64,000 nucleotides of DNA from an uncultured Verrucomicrobiota bacterium (GTDB lineage: Bacteria > Verrucomicrobiota > Verrucomicrobiia > Verrucomicrobiales > Verrucomicrobiaceae), in the NCBI GenBank assembly GCA_903838675.1, contig CAILZI010000116.1, positions 62,001 through 126,000 of the forward strand, given 5' to 3'. Under the pieces are notes generated by a model. It made no database searches. It saw only the letters and a program-made list of their open reading frames with translations, and was not told where the DNA came from. Shown piece by piece: positions 45,663 to 54,901 of the stretch (position 1 is its first letter; each line of letters opens with the position of its first letter). The translations under genes were made by a program, and so were the position numbers.

Positions 45663-46952
45663 TCAGGCGATCAACGGGCCAAGGGCGGGCTCGGCGAGCA
45701 GCTTTTGCACCTCTTCCACCAGACCGGTCACCGGCACTGAGCTCTGCGAACGAGCGAGCAGGTTCTTGATCACGACCTCAGGGTATTCAGCACCGAAGAC
45801 GATGGCGAAGCGGGCTTTGCGATCTTCTGCGGCTTGAAACTGCTTGCCAACTTTTTGCGCGCCAAAGCAGTAGTCGATGCGGATGCCTGCGGCACGCAGG
45901 GCCTGCACGGCAGCGAGCGCGTGCGGGCGCTGGGCTTCATCAGCAACGACTACAAATGCGTCGATGCTGCTGGCGGCGAGGTAGGCGGTGGTGAGCTTCA
46001 TCTGCGCACCGGGTGTGCGCTTCAGGAGGATGCCGAGCACAACATCGCCCATGGCGAAACCTGCGGCAGGCATGTCCACGCCACCGTCGCTCATGAGGGC
46101 GCAAAGTTTGTCATAGGTGCCGCCGCCGGCGAGGGCGCGGAGGCCGTGTTTGAGATCGAAGACCTCAAAGACTACTCCGGTGTAATAGGCGAGGCCGCGC
46201 ACGATGGTGGCGTCGATCTTGATGAACTGCCACAGGCCACGTGCAGTGAGGTTTTCACGCAGTGCCGCAAAGGCCGGGTGGTTCTCATCCGTGGAGGCCA
46301 TGAAGGCGCGGACTTCGGCAGTCGTGAGGCCGATGAACGCGAGTTTCTTCTCCGTCTCTTCCGGGCGTGCACGTTCGATTTTGTCGATGATGCTCAGGAA
46401 AGTCGTGGTGTGCTCCTCGGCGATGTTCTTGTCAGCGAGGAAAGTGCTCCAGATTTCGCGATTGCTCAGACGAATGATGAAATCATCAGCGCTGACGCCG
46501 AACTCGCGCACGACGTCGATCGCCAGTGCGATCAGTTCCGCTGAAGTCGCGGGTGAGGAGTCGCCGAGGATGTCAGCATTGAACTGGATGAACTCGCGGC
46601 CGCGGCCCTCCTGAGGCTCTTCGTAGCGGAAGCAGGGCCCGATTTGGAACCACTTAATCGGCTTTTTGAAATCACGCTGCCGGGCGGTGGCCATGCGGGC
46701 AAGCGATGGCGTGACTTCGGGGCGCAGGGAGATTTCGCGTTCGGCTTTGTCGAGAAAGCAGTAGAGCTGATTGGTGATCTCATCACCGCTTTTCTTGCGG
46801 TAGAGATCGGTGCTTTCGACGAGCGGCGCCTCGTACTCCACGAAGCCATAGCGACGTGCGACAGAGCGCCAAGTTTCGGTGATGTAGTTTCGCAGTGCGC
46901 ATTCCTCGGGGAAGAAGTCGCGAAAGCCTTTGACTGTGCGGAAGGAGGCCAT
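45663..46952 (-). CDS. hisS: histidyl-tRNA synthetase
   Basis: This 429-residue class II aminoacyl-tRNA synthetase is started at 46952 (MASFRTVKGFRDFFPEE), which matches the normal HisS N-terminus. ATGs at 46970 and 46976 are alternatives, and the long frame to 47273 runs into recF and is spurious. Motif 2 is FQIGPCFRYEEPQEGRGREF. The histidine-specific segments are LAYYTGVVFEVF and AGGGTYDKL. A C-terminal anticodon-binding domain (VVADEAQRPHALAAVQALRA, IVFGAEYPEVVIKNL) follows. Divergent from recF, with ~77 bases between the starts. Confidence 0.95.
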   Translation of the reverse strand: MASFRTVKGFRDFFPEECALRNYITETWRSVARRYGFVEYEAPLVESTDLYRKKSGDEITNQLYCFLDKAEREISLRPEVTPSLARMATARQRDFKKPIKWFQIGPCFRYEEPQEGRGREFIQFNADILGDSSPATSAELIALAIDVVREFGVSADDFIIRLSNREIWSTFLADKNIAEEHTTTFLSIIDKIERARPEETEKKLAFIGLTTAEVRAFMASTDENHPAFAALRENLTARGLWQFIKIDATIVRGLAYYTGVVFEVFDLKHGLRALAGGGTYDKLCALMSDGGVDMPAAGFAMGDVVLGILLKRTPGAQMKLTTAYLAASSIDAFVVVADEAQRPHALAAVQALRAAGIRIDYCFGAQKVGKQFQAAEDRKARFAIVFGAEYPEVVIKNLLARSQSSVPVTGLVEEVQKLLAEPALGPLIA

Positions 46953-47029
46953 AGAGGGGGCGAGAGTCATCTTCATGTGCAACGTGAACGCAACCGGAAA
47001 TGCGGCGTGGTGCAGAAGTGTCTGATTGC

Positions 47030-48100
47030 ATGCTCTCCGACCTGTTTTTGCGCGATTTCCGCTGCTTCGCCGAGGCGAAGCTGGAGCTGCATCCCGATGT
47101 GACTCTGCTGGTGGGGCGCAATGCCCAGGGAAAAACATCCCTGATTGAGGCCGCGTGCGTGCTGCTGCGCTTGCAGTCGCCCAGAACATCGAATCGTGCC
47201 GAAATGGTGCGCTTTGGTGCTGCCACCTGCCTGATCGAAGCGAACTGGCATGGCAAACGGCTGCGCTATGCACAATCGGCCACGACGCGGCGGCTGGCAG
47301 TCGATGGCTCCACCTGCGGCAAGTCGGCGGATTATCTTACCGCCTCGGGCGTGGTTGTGTGGATGGACCATAGAGACATGAATTTGCTTCGCGGTGGCGC
47401 GGAACATCGGCGCAGGTTTCTCGACTTCGCGGCGAGCCAGATGTTCCCCGATTACCTGCATGCCCTGCGTGGTTATGAGCGTGCACTGCGTGGTCGCAAT
47501 TATGTTTTGAAGCGGGATGCCAGCATCGCGTGGAAGCAGGCGGATGCGTTTGCACGTGTGATGGACGGCTTTGCGCAGACGCTCTGGCAGCGGCGCGCCG
47601 AACTGTGCGCCGCCCTGGGGCAAGAGGTGTCACTGGCGCATGCGAAGCTGAGTGATGGCGCGGAGAATGTGAGCATCGCATTTCAGCGTACGAGTGATGC
47701 AGCACTGAGTTTGTTTGAAGCACTGCTGACGATGCGTGATGAAGAATCACGCAGCCGTTCGACTGCATTTGGGCCGCACCGTGATGACATCGGGATGCGA
47801 CTAAATGACCTGGATGCGACCACCTTTGCCTCTGAAGGCCAGCAGCGGTCGTTTGCGCTGGCGCTGAAGCTTGCCCAGGCTCAGGTGCTGGAGCATGCCT
47901 GCGGTTCAGCGCCGTTGATGCTGATGGACGATGTTTTTGGCGAACTGGACGCCCATCGTCGGCGCGCCCTGTTGGCCTGTTTGCCGCCGGGAACCCAAAA
48001 GATAATCACGACAACGAATCTGGACTGGGCAGATGCGGACCACCTCGCAGGACGCGTTTTTGGGGTTGAACAGTCGAAATTCAGCCTTATCCGAGGCTGA
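47030..48100 (+). CDS. recF: DNA recombination/repair ATPase RecF
   Basis: This 356-residue SMC-like ATPase acts in daughter-strand gap repair with RecO and RecR. It is started at 47030 (MLSDLFLRDFRCFAEAKLEL). Walker A is GRNAQGKTSLIEAA, the signature region is FASEGQQRSFALALKLAQ, and Walker B is PLMLMDDVFGELD. SNRAEMVRFG and RRRFLDFAASQMFPDYL are family segments. recF is often with dnaA-dnaN-gyrB, but none of those is here. A weak AT-rich hairpin overlaps the stop codon. Confidence 0.93.
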   Translation: MLSDLFLRDFRCFAEAKLELHPDVTLLVGRNAQGKTSLIEAACVLLRLQSPRTSNRAEMVRFGAATCLIEANWHGKRLRYAQSATTRRLAVDGSTCGKSADYLTASGVVVWMDHRDMNLLRGGAEHRRRFLDFAASQMFPDYLHALRGYERALRGRNYVLKRDASIAWKQADAFARVMDGFAQTLWQRRAELCAALGQEVSLAHAKLSDGAENVSIAFQRTSDAALSLFEALLTMRDEESRSRSTAFGPHRDDIGMRLNDLDATTFASEGQQRSFALALKLAQAQVLEHACGSAPLMLMDDVFGELDAHRRRALLACLPPGTQKIITTTNLDWADADHLAGRVFGVEQSKFSLIRG

Positions 48101-48164
48101 AAAAGGCGGCTTTTTGCCCGAAATGGCCTGAAATTGCCAATTCCAAGCTTCTTAGAAACATCCC

Positions 48165-48192
48165 TTGACGCATTTTCAGGCGGTTTTAAGCT
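48165..48192 (+). promoter_or_regulatory. possible sigma70-type promoter of the mre operon
   Basis: TTGACG (48165-48170) is followed after 16 bases by TAAGCT (48187-48192), which keeps the key T, A and final T of a -10 box. It lies about 124 bases before the mreB start, in a 215-base non-coding gap. Spacing and the -35 are good but the -10 is weak. Confidence 0.4.
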
Positions 48193-48315
48193 TTAAAGTG
48201 GGTTAGAATGCCTTGCGCGCGTGGCTTTTCGTGATTCTCAAAACAGTTGGAATTCTCCGTCGCGCATCTGGATTCTGACGCCTGCACGCATCAACACTTT
48301 TCCCATTTATTCTCA

Positions 48316-49347
48316 ATGTTCGGCAAACTTTTCGGCTTCGTCGCCCAAGACATCGGCATCGATCTCGGCACGGCAAATACCCTCGTCTATGTAAAAGATC
48401 ACGGCATCGTCCTCAGAGAACCTTCAGTGGTGGCGGTTAAAACCGGCACCAACGAAGTGGTCGCTGTGGGTGATGACGCAAAACGCATGCTCGGACGAAC
48501 TCCGGGTGGCATCACCGCCATCCGCCCGTTGAAGGACGGTGTCATCGCTGACTTCCGCGTGACGGAGGCCATGCTGCGCCACTTCATCAAGAAGGTGCAA
48601 GGCGGGGGCCGCAAGATGCGCGGGCCACGTGTGGTCATCGCGGTTCCTTCCGGCATCACGGAAGTCGAGAAGCGTGCGGTGAAGGAGAGTGCGGAGCAGG
48701 CCGGCGCGCGTGAAGTTTACCTGATCGAAGAACCGATGGCCGCCGCTATTGGTGTGGGGCTGCCAGTGCAGGAAGCTGCCGGCAACATGATCGTCGATAT
48801 CGGCGGTGGCACCACGGAGGTGGCGATCATCTCGCTCTCCGGCATCGTTTACAGCCGCAGTGTACGCGTGGCTGGCGATGAACTCGACGAAGCCATCATC
48901 AATTACATGAAGCGCGCCTACAATCTCATGATTGGTGAGCGCACTGCAGAAGAGATCAAGCTGCGCATCGGTTCCGCCTTCCCGCTGGGCAAGGAAACGA
49001 CGATGGAAGTCAAAGGTCGCGATATGGTGGCGGGTTTGCCAAAAACCATCACCATCACGAGCCAGGAAGTTCGCGAGGCCATGCTGGAGCCGCTCAATGC
49101 GATCATCGATGCCGTGCGTACGACACTGGAACGCTGCCCGCCTGAACTTTCCGCCGACCTTGTGGATCGTGGCATCATGCTTGCCGGTGGCGGTGCTCTG
49201 CTGCGCGGCCTCGACAAACTGCTGCAGGAAGAAACAGCCCTCCCGGTGCATGTGGCGGAAGATCCTCTCAGCGCCGTCGGCGAAGGTACCGGACGGGTGC
49301 TCAGTGAGCTTGAATTCCTGCGCAAAGTTAGCACGACCGAAGTCTGA
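48316..49347 (+). CDS. mreB: rod-shape determining actin homologue MreB
   Basis: This 343-residue protein is started at 48316 ([18 protein letters not shown]), the canonical MreB start; the longer frame from 48247 is not supported. Actin-fold motifs are [16 protein letters not shown] (phosphate 1), [17 protein letters not shown] (phosphate 2), and [16 protein letters not shown] (adenosine). It forms membrane filaments that guide side-wall synthesis. First gene of mreB-mreC-mreD-mrdA-rng. An 82-base gap separates it from mreC. Confidence 0.96.
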   Translation: MFGKLFGFVAQDIGIDLGTANTLVYVKDHGIVLREPSVVAVKTGTNEVVAVGDDAKRMLGRTPGGITAIRPLKDGVIADFRVTEAMLRHFIKKVQGGGRKMRGPRVVIAVPSGITEVEKRAVKESAEQAGAREVYLIEEPMAAAIGVGLPVQEAAGNMIVDIGGGTTEVAIISLSGIVYSRSVRVAGDELDEAIINYMKRAYNLMIGERTAEEIKLRIGSAFPLGKETTMEVKGRDMVAGLPKTITITSQEVREAMLEPLNAIIDAVRTTLERCPPELSADLVDRGIMLAGGGALLRGLDKLLQEETALPVHVAEDPLSAVGEGTGRVLSELEFLRKVSTTEV

Positions 49348-49413
49348 TGACCATTTCGCGCTGCTGCGCCACGTTTGATTGAAGTTGTCAGTCAATCAGC
49401 GCCGCATCCAGCC

Positions 49414-49418
49414 GGAGG
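49414..49418 (+). promoter_or_regulatory. Shine-Dalgarno GGAGG of mreC
   Basis: This is one of the few strong Shine-Dalgarno sequences in the window. It fixes the mreC start at 49430, 11 bases downstream. Confidence 0.7.
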
Positions 49419-49429
49419 AAAGGCCAATC

Positions 49430-50281
49430 ATGAAAAAGCTCAACATCCTCGCGCTTCTGATCTTCGTGGCAGGGTTGGTCGCCGTGTTCACCTTTGACAC
49501 TGCGACCACACGTCAGATTCAGTCTCGTGTCATGAGCCTGCTGTCCCCTTTTATCCACAGCAGTGCTGCGATGGAGCAGGCTGCAGAGACTGCCGTGGCT
49601 CCGCAGATCAATCCGGTCGAACTGAAAAGAGAAAACGATGATCAACGCGTCCAGCTGGAGCGGCTGCGCATCATCCAGCAAAAGTACAACCAGATCATCG
49701 AAGAGAATGCGAAGCTGCGCCAGCTCATCGAATTCAAGCAGTCGGCGCCCTTCAAAATGACGGCTGCCAAAGTGATCCGCCGCAGCTCCAGCACCTGGTG
49801 GAACAGTTTGATCATCGACAAGGGCTCGCTTGATGGCATCGGCACAGACAGTCCGGTGATCACATCCGTTGGCCTGGTGGGGAAGACGTCCATTCTGGCC
49901 CCGCACATGACCAAGGTGATTTTGCTGACGGATGAAATGTGTCGTGTGTCGGCCAAAATCGAAGGAACGTTGGAGCAGGGCATTCTCGGCGGCGAACGTG
50001 CCGCGCTTGAAGTGCGCCCTGAGCTGCATCTGCGGTTTCTTCATCGCAACTCGAACATCAACGCCGGTGCTGGTGTGTATTCCTCCGGTGAAGGCGGTGT
50101 GTTTCCTGAGAATTTGCTGCTGGGCCGGGTGAAACGTTTTGAAAACCGTGAGATCTCCGGAGAGGCCGTCATCGAGCCTGCCGTAGATTTCTCCACCTTG
50201 GATTATGTCTTTGTGATCGAAATGCAGGTTGCCGAGCCCGCTCCGGAACCTGCAACGACACCAGCACGCGCCAAGCCCTGA
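49430..50281 (+). CDS. mreC: rod-shape determining protein MreC
   Basis: This 283-residue protein is started at 49430 (MKKLNILALLIFVAGLVAVF), because GGAGG at 49414-49418 sits 11 bases ahead; an upstream in-frame start at 49379 would place the signal anchor internally. It has one N-terminal transmembrane helix, a coiled coil (about residues 60-100; ENDDQRVQLERLRIIQQKYN), and the MreC beta domains. Those include VIRRSSSTWWNSLIIDKGS, GVVGK-like SVGLVGKTS, and NLLLGRV. It links MreB to the periplasmic PBP2 complex. The stop is followed after 6 bases by mreD. Confidence 0.93.
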   Translation: MKKLNILALLIFVAGLVAVFTFDTATTRQIQSRVMSLLSPFIHSSAAMEQAAETAVAPQINPVELKRENDDQRVQLERLRIIQQKYNQIIEENAKLRQLIEFKQSAPFKMTAAKVIRRSSSTWWNSLIIDKGSLDGIGTDSPVITSVGLVGKTSILAPHMTKVILLTDEMCRVSAKIEGTLEQGILGGERAALEVRPELHLRFLHRNSNINAGAGVYSSGEGGVFPENLLLGRVKRFENREISGEAVIEPAVDFSTLDYVFVIEMQVAEPAPEPATTPARAKP

Positions 50282-50287
50282 GCCGCC

Positions 50288-50902
50288 ATGTTGTTTCACC
50301 CGATCTCCATCATTCTGCTGCTGCTCACCTTCATGGTGCAGGAGTTCATTCCCGGGCTGGAGATCGCCCAATTTGCCACCCTGTTTCTGCCTGCAGTGTT
50401 TTTTTTCAGTGCTTCCGTGGCCGCACCCTTTTCGATGATGCTGCTGCTCTCCTTCATCACCGGCTTCATCTGGGATGCACGCCATCTGCCCGGGGTCATG
50501 GAGAGCCTGTCGGGTGCTGAGGATGTGTTTGGCACCGGTGCAGATGTTGAACTGGGCGCAGGCAGTCATCCGCTGCCCTTTGGCCTTTCCATCGTGCTGT
50601 TTGGAATGCTTGGCACCCTGCTGCAGGGCATCCGCCCGTTGTTCAAGCGCGGACGTCTTGAGCTTCCCGTGCTCATGGTCGGACTGGCCGTTTTTGTGTG
50701 GCTGCTTTCGCAGTATCTCATCATCACCTTCCTGCGCGGCTCCCTGCAGTTTCCAGTGGGCGTGTGGTCAAAGATGATCACCGACAGCCTTCTTGCCATG
50801 CTCGCCGCCCCGCTCATCTTCCTGCTGCTTTATTCGCTGGCCCGCCTGTCCAGCTATGAAATCAAATACGAAGGCCTGAGGTACCGCTTCGATGGTCGTT
50901 AA
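50288..50902 (+). CDS. mreD: MreD-like membrane protein
   Basis: This 204-residue protein has about five to six transmembrane helices (for example PISIILLLLTFMVQEF, LPVLMVGLAVFVWLLS, MLAAPLIFLLLYSLARL). MreD diverges strongly between phyla, so the call rests mainly on position between mreC and the PBP2 gene, plus size and topology. A ~40-residue polar loop (VMESLSGAEDVFGTGADVEL) between helices is not typical of MreD. The 3' end overlaps mrdA by 11 bases, which implies coupled translation. Confidence 0.85.
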   Translation: MLFHPISIILLLLTFMVQEFIPGLEIAQFATLFLPAVFFFSASVAAPFSMMLLLSFITGFIWDARHLPGVMESLSGAEDVFGTGADVELGAGSHPLPFGLSIVLFGMLGTLLQGIRPLFKRGRLELPVLMVGLAVFVWLLSQYLIITFLRGSLQFPVGVWSKMITDSLLAMLAAPLIFLLLYSLARLSSYEIKYEGLRYRFDGR

Positions 50903-53183
50903 ATACCGCTTCCGACTCTATCTGTTCTCCCTCGCCATGATGTGCGGGTTTGGACTGCTTGTGTTCAGGCTGTGGTCTCTGCAGATTGACCGCCGGGAGG
51001 AGTTTGCCAAGATGATTCCTGGGGCGAAAAAGGAACGTGCCCGCATTCCTGGGCCACGCGGGGAGATCAAGGACCGCAACGGCATCGTGCTAGCGACCAA
51101 CAAGGCCAGCTTTGAGGTTCGCATCAACCTTGCGGAGGTGGTCACCGAGTACAAGCGCCTCGCCAAGAAGAACAAGACATCCATTCCGGAAATCACCTTT
51201 GAGATCTCTGAACGGGGCATCAAACGGATGAAGCCCGAACTCGACATCTACAAGATTTTCGAGGAGACGATCACCAAGCGCATGCTCGAAATGGGTGTCC
51301 ACAAGGACTACTCCGTGGAATCCCTGCGTGTGCATTACCGCAGCTTTGGTGGTGCGGTGCCATGGGTCTATCGTGATGATTTGACCTTCGCTGAGTTCAG
51401 CCGCATCGCCGAACACAATCTGGGACTGCCGGGCGTCACTGTCGCCGAGCGTGCCTCTCGCGTTTATCCTCTTAAATCAGTCGCCTGCCACATCCTCGGC
51501 TACGTGCGTCTGCCAGACGATCAGCGTGCCTCGGCGGAAGACCGCAAGGGCTGGGACTATTACGTGCCAGATGATTTCGGCGGCGCCGGCGTGGAGAAAA
51601 GCTTCGACAATTATCTGCGTGGCAAGCCCGGCGTCCGCGTCATGCAGCGCGATCAACGCGGCAGGCCGGTCGGCGAAGTGGATGATGAATACGTGGAGCC
51701 GCGCAAGGGCAACGACGTCTATCTGACGCTTGATGCACGCATGCAGATCATTGCAGACAGGGCCTTGCGTGATGGCAAGATCGGCCGTGGTGCCGTTGCT
51801 GTGATCGATCCGAGCTCAGGTGAAGTACTGGCGATGGTTTCCGTTCCCTCCTTCGATCCGAATCAGTTCATCCCCAGCATCCAGCAGTCGGACTGGGATG
51901 CGCTGATGGACAGCAAAACCGTTCCGTTGCTCAATCGCGCTGTGAAAGGGCATGTGCCGGGCTCGACCTTCAAAATTCCAATCTCGTTTGCCGGTTGTCT
52001 GGCAGGCATTCAGCTGAGCCATTTCAACTGCAGCGGCAGCGTCACCTATGGTAACAAGGCCATGCAGTGCTGGATTCAACGTCAAAACGGCGGCTCTCAT
52101 GGCACGCTGGGTCTCAGTGACGCCATCAAATATTCCTGCAATTGCTTCTTCTATCGCTACGGCAATGCGGCGGGTATTGGCAACATCACCAAGGTGGGCA
52201 AAATTCTCGGCCTGGGTACCAAAACCGGCATTGAACTCGAAGACGAAAGCCCTGGCATTCTTCCCAACCCGGACTGGCTCCGCGCAAATCACCCAGCCGA
52301 GCGCTGGAGTGACGGCTTCACTGCCAACACATCCATCGGTCAGGGCTTTGTGCTCGCCTCTCCTCTGCAAATGGCCTCGGTCAGCGCCACCGTCGCCAAC
52401 GGTGGCAAGGCGTGGAGTCCCCATCTGCTGAAACGGGTGATGGACCATGATCAGGCCGTGCTGGAAAATCCACCCAGCCTCCGGGGCGATCTCTCCGCCA
52501 GTGTCAAACCGGAAGAAATCGAGGTCATTCGCAAAGGCATGTGGAAAGTCGTCAACGATCCTTCAGGAACTGGCAAAGGAGCCCGCATCACCGGAGTGGA
52601 GGTCGCAGGCAAGACAGGCACCGCGCAGAACTGGCGGCGTGATGAGAAGGGGGTCAAGCATGATGACAACCACACCTGGTTCATCTGTTTCGCCCCCTAT
52701 CAAAATCCCAAGTTTGCTGTGGCCGTGCTCGTGCAAAACGGTAAATCAGGCGGTGGTTGCGCCGCGCCTGTGGCTCGCCGAGTGCTCGAACAATGTCTGG
52801 CTTTGGACAAGGAAAACTCCAAGTACACCATCGATGTCACGCCGATGGAGCCTGCTGAAGGCCATTTCAATCATATTGCATCCGTTCAATACGCCGATGC
52901 TGCGGTGCCAGAGGGACTGGGTGCGGAGGAAGATTTAGACGTGGGCACGGGTGTGTCCGCGCCAGAAGCGGATGATGCTGACAAGCCGACTGTGAAAACG
53001 GCGCCCAACATCAAACCGAAGGCCGATTCAGCGGGATCGGCCGGAGCCAGCTCCGGACAGAATGTGCCCAAGGCCGTGCCAGTGCGCAGGGTCGGTATTT
53101 TCAACCGGGGAGGCTCCCAGGAAACTCAACCATCCGATCCCGCTCCAAGCGGCGGCGGATTTTTACGCAAGCTCTTCCGCTGA
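50892..53183 (+). CDS. mrdA: penicillin-binding protein 2, elongation transpeptidase
   Basis: This 763-residue class B PBP cross-links peptidoglycan in the rod complex. It has one N-terminal anchor helix (LYLFSLAMMCGFGLLVFRLW). The pedestal segment starts PGPRGEIKDRNGIVLATNKA. The transpeptidase has Ser358 in PGSTFK, SCN at 415-417, and KTG at 574-576. The domain ends near residue 640. A ~125-residue low-complexity tail rich in Ala, Pro and acidic residues follows, ending basic in GGGFLRKLFR; this makes it ~130 longer than E. coli PBP2 (633). It overlaps mreD by 11 bases and is 32 bases from rng. No rodA gene follows in the window. Confidence 0.93.
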   Translation: MVVKYRFRLYLFSLAMMCGFGLLVFRLWSLQIDRREEFAKMIPGAKKERARIPGPRGEIKDRNGIVLATNKASFEVRINLAEVVTEYKRLAKKNKTSIPEITFEISERGIKRMKPELDIYKIFEETITKRMLEMGVHKDYSVESLRVHYRSFGGAVPWVYRDDLTFAEFSRIAEHNLGLPGVTVAERASRVYPLKSVACHILGYVRLPDDQRASAEDRKGWDYYVPDDFGGAGVEKSFDNYLRGKPGVRVMQRDQRGRPVGEVDDEYVEPRKGNDVYLTLDARMQIIADRALRDGKIGRGAVAVIDPSSGEVLAMVSVPSFDPNQFIPSIQQSDWDALMDSKTVPLLNRAVKGHVPGSTFKIPISFAGCLAGIQLSHFNCSGSVTYGNKAMQCWIQRQNGGSHGTLGLSDAIKYSCNCFFYRYGNAAGIGNITKVGKILGLGTKTGIELEDESPGILPNPDWLRANHPAERWSDGFTANTSIGQGFVLASPLQMASVSATVANGGKAWSPHLLKRVMDHDQAVLENPPSLRGDLSASVKPEEIEVIRKGMWKVVNDPSGTGKGARITGVEVAGKTGTAQNWRRDEKGVKHDDNHTWFICFAPYQNPKFAVAVLVQNGKSGGGCAAPVARRVLEQCLALDKENSKYTIDVTPMEPAEGHFNHIASVQYADAAVPEGLGAEEDLDVGTGVSAPEADDADKPTVKTAPNIKPKADSAGSAGASSGQNVPKAVPVRRVGIFNRGGSQETQPSDPAPSGGGFLRKLFR

Positions 53184-53200
53184 AGAGCCACATCATTTTA

Positions 53201-53205
53201 GGGAG
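53201..53205 (+). promoter_or_regulatory. Shine-Dalgarno GGGAG of rng
   Basis: GGGAG lies 10 bases before the rng ATG in the 32-base gap after mrdA. It supports the start at 53216 and separate initiation of RNase G. Confidence 0.55.
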
Positions 53206-53215
53206 ATTTTACATC

Positions 53216-54802
53216 ATGGCATTGACCTTCGTTCAAAGAATCAAAGAACTGCTCACCGGCAAACGTGACATCAAAAGCGGTGTGCGTCTCGTCATCAACT
53301 GCGAGAAACTGGAGAACCGCGTCGCCTTGCTCGACAAAGGTGTCGTCGAAGAATACAACATTGAGCGTGTCGGTACAAACAGCCTCATCGGCAGTGTTTT
53401 CAAAGGACGCATCCGCAACATCGAGCAGGGCCTCAAGGCCATGTTTATCGATATCGGGTTCGACAAAAACGCCTTCCTGCATTTCTGGGACGCCATTCCG
53501 GCCGCGCTGGATGCCGGCCTGGAGGAGATCAATCGCGGCGGCAGCAAAAAGAAAAAACGCATTGAGGCCAAGGACATCCCCAGTCTGTACCCGATCAGTT
53601 CCGAGATCATGGTGCAGGTCACCAAGGGTCCCGTGGGCAACAAAGGTCCGCGTGTCACCACCAACATCTCACTCGCTGGCCGTCTGCTCGTGCTGATGCC
53701 TCTGAACGATACCTGCGGCATCTCGCGGAAGATCGAGGATCCGAAGGAGCGCTCCCGGCTCCGCAAGATCATCGAGAAAATCAGTCTGCCGGAAGGCATG
53801 GGCATCATCCTGCGCACTGAGGCCTCCGGCAAGCGTGCCCGTCACATCGTACGCGATCTGAACATCCTCCTCGACGAGTGGGACCAGATCGTCGCCAAGC
53901 GTGACGGTCAGAATGCCCCCGTCTGCTGCTTCCAGGAGCCTGATCTCGTTGAGCGTACCGTGCGTGATTTCCTCACTGAGGACATTGATGAAGTCGCCTG
54001 CGATGACGCCGCCACCGTCGAGCGCATGCAGCGCATGGCTGCGCACATTTCCGGTCGTGCCAAACGCCGCATCAACCATTACCAGGGGCAGAGCGCCATC
54101 TTTGAGCACTACGGCATTCAAAAGCAGATCGACAACGCCTTCTACCGACAGGTCTGGATGCCCTGCGGTGGCTACATCGTGATCGATCAAACCGAGGCTC
54201 TCGTCTCCATTGACGTCAACACCGGCCGCAATAAAGGCCACAAGGACGTCGACAAACTCCTGCTCGAAACCAACCTCGAAGCCGCCGCCGAAGTCGCGCG
54301 CCAGCTTCGACTGCGCAACATGGGCGGACTCATCGTGGTGGACTTCATCGACATGAAACACCGCCGCGACCAGCAGGCTGTGTACAAGCTCATGCTGGAT
54401 CATCTCAAGCGCGACAAGGCCAAAACCCAAGTCCTGCAGATCTCACAGTTCGGCCTCATGGAGATGACCCGCCAGCGTCTCAATGAAAGCCTCGGCACGA
54501 CACTTTACGAACCCTGCCCGTATTGCAAAGGCCACGGCCAGGTCAAAACACCGCTCACCATGAGCGTGGAACTCCAGCGCAGACTCGTCTCGGTGCTGGG
54601 CCGCGCGAAGGACGACCAGAAGAGCCTCATTGTCATCGTTCACCCCGAAGTGCTGAACCGTCTCAAGACTGAAGACGGTGAGCTGCTCGTCGATCTCGAA
54701 CGCAAATACCAGGCGCGTCTCACCTTCCGCAGCGACCCTGCATTCCATCGTGAGCAGATCACTCTGGCCAATGCGACCACGGGCGAGGAAATCCGCCCCT
54801 GA
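53216..54802 (+). CDS. rng: ribonuclease G/E family endoribonuclease
   Basis: This 528-residue protein has the RNase G/E catalytic core without the long RNase E scaffold tail. The S1 domain (IGSVFKGRIRNIEQGLKAMF) has a charged insert RGGSKKKKRIEAKD. The DNase I-like catalytic Asp333 (SIDVNTGRN) and Asp376 (VVDFIDM) have the same 43-residue spacing as D303/D346 of E. coli RNase E. The Zn-link is CPYCKG (Cys434, Cys437). It processes rRNA and mRNA. Placement after mreBCD is also seen in proteobacteria, where rng (cafA) lies near mreBCD. The next gene is convergent. Confidence 0.95.
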   Translation: MALTFVQRIKELLTGKRDIKSGVRLVINCEKLENRVALLDKGVVEEYNIERVGTNSLIGSVFKGRIRNIEQGLKAMFIDIGFDKNAFLHFWDAIPAALDAGLEEINRGGSKKKKRIEAKDIPSLYPISSEIMVQVTKGPVGNKGPRVTTNISLAGRLLVLMPLNDTCGISRKIEDPKERSRLRKIIEKISLPEGMGIILRTEASGKRARHIVRDLNILLDEWDQIVAKRDGQNAPVCCFQEPDLVERTVRDFLTEDIDEVACDDAATVERMQRMAAHISGRAKRRINHYQGQSAIFEHYGIQKQIDNAFYRQVWMPCGGYIVIDQTEALVSIDVNTGRNKGHKDVDKLLLETNLEAAAEVARQLRLRNMGGLIVVDFIDMKHRRDQQAVYKLMLDHLKRDKAKTQVLQISQFGLMEMTRQRLNESLGTTLYEPCPYCKGHGQVKTPLTMSVELQRRLVSVLGRAKDDQKSLIVIVHPEVLNRLKTEDGELLVDLERKYQARLTFRSDPAFHREQITLANATTGEEIRP

Positions 54803-54901
54803 TCGAGCGGGTTTGTCCCGGGCATGTCTGTTGACTGGATTGATGCGGCGGGGGGCTGAAACGCTCCGCCTCCAGCACAAGTCATCATGCCCAAGATTCT
54901 A

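Noticed and set aside
48095..48118. AAAAAG/CTTTTT hairpin overlapping the recF stop as terminator
   Set aside because: Stem is AT-rich with a two-base bulge and no T-run after it; too weak to annotate.
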